From the NCBI GenBank assembly GCA_031256575.1, contig JAIRQI010000028.1, positions 1 through 6,367 of the forward strand: a stretch of DNA of 6,367 bases. Direction: 5' to 3'. The notes under the pieces were generated by a model. That model did no database searches and was not told the origin of the DNA. It was given only the letters and a program-made list of their open reading frames with translations. Made by a program: the position numbers and the translations under genes. Shown in pieces: positions 4,996-6,367 of this stretch. How positions within the stretch are numbered: position 1 is the stretch's first letter; each line of letters opens with the position of its first letter. This DNA comes from Coriobacteriales bacterium (GTDB taxonomy: Bacteria > Actinomycetota > Coriobacteriia > Coriobacteriales > UBA8131).

Positions 4996-6132
4996 TTACT
5001 CTGCTGCGGATAATCCGAGGATGAAATCGGCTAAGGTCTTGGCGGACTTCGGCTTGCTTATCATGTCGATACTCTCTTTCATGATGCGTAAGCGTCCAGG
5101 ATTGTTAAAGAGAAAGAAGACCGCTTCATCCAGTGAGAAAGTCTTGGTGACATGTAGTGCTGCACCGATGTTTAGGAGAAACTCAGTGTTGCGTTCTTCC
5201 TGCCCAGGAATCGGTGAGACCAAAATCATCGGTAGACGTTTGGCCAAGGCTTCGCTGACTGTCAGTCCTCCCGGTTTGGTAACGATACAGTCGACAGCAT
5301 CCATCAGCAAATCTACTTTGTCGGTGTAATCAAAGACCATCAGGCGTTCGGTCTTTGGGCTGCCGCCATTCATCGAGACCAGTTGGTTAAACAACCGTTT
5401 GTTTTTGCCACAGACCACTACAAGCTGCAACTCCAAGCTGTTGGCCAGTATCTCGCGGACCATTTCGGCCATGTCGCCATGTCCCATGCTACCGCTGATT
5501 AGCAGTACAGCTGGTTGGTCTAGGAGCAGGCCCAACTGTTGGCGAGCCTCAGGCCGATGTATCGATTGCGCAAATTTTGACTTGATTGGAATACCAAAAG
5601 GCAAAATTCGCTCCTGAGCGAAGCCTTTCTTCATGGCCCGGTAATAAAGCAGTTCATTGGCGACAACGATATATTCGATATCCGTACAATCCTCCCAGTA
5701 CGGCAGGATGGTGAAGTCAGTGATGATTCCAATGACCGGAGCAGCTATTTTGCCGCGGGCCTTCAGTCCGTTGACAATCTGAGCAGCCAGGGGATGAGTG
5801 CAGACGATGCAGTCCGGTTCGAAGTTATCGGTGAAGCGTTCAAAACGCAGTGCCAAGAGGGTATTGACCATAGAGACTGGGTCGTACTGGACCAAGGTTG
5901 GCCTTTTATGGCGGTTCTCGATGAACTGGTAGAAGATGCGATAGACATCGGAAGCATAACGGGTGGAGAGGGCATAACCTTTGTCGATAGCATCATAGAT
6001 AAACCGGTTAATGTACTTGTAGATGTCTAACACCACTGTATTCACGTCATGGGTCTGAAGCTCATCAGAGATGGCATCAGCTGCTGCCTGGTGCCCGCCA
6101 CCAGCTGTAACAGAAAGAATCAATACTCGCAT
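4996..6132 (-). CDS. Diacylglycerol glycosyltransferase, MGDG synthase/UgtP type (GT28)
   Basis: This 378-residue enzyme probably transfers a sugar from a UDP-sugar to diacylglycerol at the inner face of the membrane, making glycolipids used in the envelope or as lipoteichoic acid anchors. The N-terminal MGDG-synthase domain (about 1-180) opens with MRVLILSVTAGGGH, the family's glycine-rich start, and contains CTHPLAA (111-117) and ITDF (137-140) with a following Trp. The GT28-type nucleotide-sugar domain (about 205-350) has LISGSMGHGD, VVVCGKN, and TKPGGLTVSEALAKRLPMI (285-303) followed by PGQEERN (309-315). There is no signal peptide and no membrane span, as expected for a peripheral enzyme. 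Length agrees with bacterial relatives. The ATG at 6132 has GAGG 8 bases upstream (6141-6144). It is transcribed away from dnaK. Whether it adds glucose or galactose, and how many residues, cannot be told from sequence. Confidence 0.9.
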   Translation of the reverse strand: MRVLILSVTAGGGHQAAADAISDELQTHDVNTVVLDIYKYINRFIYDAIDKGYALSTRYASDVYRIFYQFIENRHKRPTLVQYDPVSMVNTLLALRFERFTDNFEPDCIVCTHPLAAQIVNGLKARGKIAAPVIGIITDFTILPYWEDCTDIEYIVVANELLYYRAMKKGFAQERILPFGIPIKSKFAQSIHRPEARQQLGLLLDQPAVLLISGSMGHGDMAEMVREILANSLELQLVVVCGKNKRLFNQLVSMNGGSPKTERLMVFDYTDKVDLLMDAVDCIVTKPGGLTVSEALAKRLPMILVSPIPGQEERNTEFLLNIGAALHVTKTFSLDEAVFFLFNNPGRLRIMKESIDMISKPKSAKTLADFILGLSAAE

Positions 6133-6183
6133 AAAACCAACCTCGCTCTTCTCCGCAACTTATTAACATTCCAATTACAAAAC

Positions 6184-6212
6184 TTGATATAGGTTCACTT
6201 AGATTTTATAGT
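6184..6212 (+). promoter_or_regulatory. Housekeeping promoter for dnaK
   Basis: TTGATA (6184-6189) and TATAGT (6207-6212) are separated by exactly 17 bases, a near-consensus sigma-A/sigma-70 promoter. Transcription would start near 6219 and leave a leader of about 57 bases before the dnaK ATG. On the opposite strand a TATAAA (6205-6210) overlaps this -10 and could serve the divergent glycosyltransferase gene, but no matching -35 is visible, so I do not call it. No CIRCE (TTAGCACTC inverted repeat) or HAIR-type operator is seen in the intergenic region. Confidence 0.7.
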
Positions 6213-6275
6213 GTTACGACAACGTGAAAAACTGTATCAATCGATTTTCCTACAACAGAAAGGGATGATTCTGAA

Positions 6276-6367
6276 ATGGCAAAGATTCTAGGTATTGATT
6301 TGGGCACCACCAACTCAGCAATGGCCATCATGGAAGGCGGCGAGTCGACCATTATCGTCAATGCTGA
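6276..6367 (+). CDS. dnaK: Chaperone protein DnaK, N-terminal end (partial)
   Basis: This is the start of the Hsp70 chaperone, an ATP-driven cytoplasmic protein-folding factor that works with DnaJ and GrpE. The first 30 codons are present; the gene runs off the window. [20 protein letters not shown] contains the Hsp70 phosphate-1 loop (GIDLGTTNS) of the nucleotide-binding domain, followed by EGGE and IIVNA as in bacterial DnaK. The ATG at 6276 is preceded by AAAGGGA about 10 bases upstream. It is preceded by its own promoter and by a divergent gene, not by hrcA or grpE, so it is not the internal gene of the common hrcA-grpE-dnaK-dnaJ operon. Confidence 0.95.
   Translation, partial: MAKILGIDLGTTNSAMAIMEGGESTIIVNA

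Noticed and set aside
5021..6030. Plus-strand ORFs inside the glycosyltransferase gene (for example 5021-5329, 5399-5617, 5794-6030)
   Set aside because: They are antisense shadows of a gene with clear family motifs and have no ribosome sites of their own.

Overview
The window looks like chromosomal DNA of an anaerobic, Gram-positive-type bacterium, most likely a clostridium-like Bacillota. The grounds are strong Shine-Dalgarno sites (GGAGGG, AGGGAG), a TTGATA-17-TATAGT housekeeping promoter, UgtP/MGDG-synthase-type glycolipid synthesis, a YibE/F membrane protein, and cohesin/dockerin-type surface domains. TGA is used as a stop, so the code is standard. The taxonomic call is inference; no rRNA or other marker beyond the first 30 codons of dnaK is present.

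Left part (1-924, + strand): the last seven codons of an upstream gene, then a 194-residue protein I do not recognise (35-619). After it come about 300 bases without a credible gene. These are not featureless. A bulged hairpin follows the stop codon, and at 669-842 a long-range helix encloses at least four further helices, which suggests an undescribed structured RNA.

Central operon (minus strand, 4719 down to 925): (i) a secreted calcineurin-type phosphoesterase with an N-terminal purple-acid-phosphatase-like Fn3 domain and C-terminal cohesin-like and dockerin-like modules; (ii) a small membrane-anchored cohesin-like protein; (iii) a YibE/F polytopic membrane protein whose start overlaps the previous stop as ATGA. 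A perfect 16-bp palindrome followed by TTTT lies between (i) and (ii) and probably lowers expression of (ii) and (iii). I infer a surface module: an exported phosphoesterase held at the membrane by a cohesin/dockerin-like contact, next to a transporter-like protein. This pairing is the most interesting gene-level feature.

Upstream of that operon lies an array of about seven 17-bp direct repeats (4845-4958), between it and the next minus-strand gene.

Right part: a GT28-family diacylglycerol glycosyltransferase (4996-6132, minus), then a 143-bp divergent intergenic region with a good promoter driving dnaK (from 6276, +, cut by the window edge). No CIRCE or HAIR operator is visible before dnaK, and no hrcA or grpE lies in front of it.
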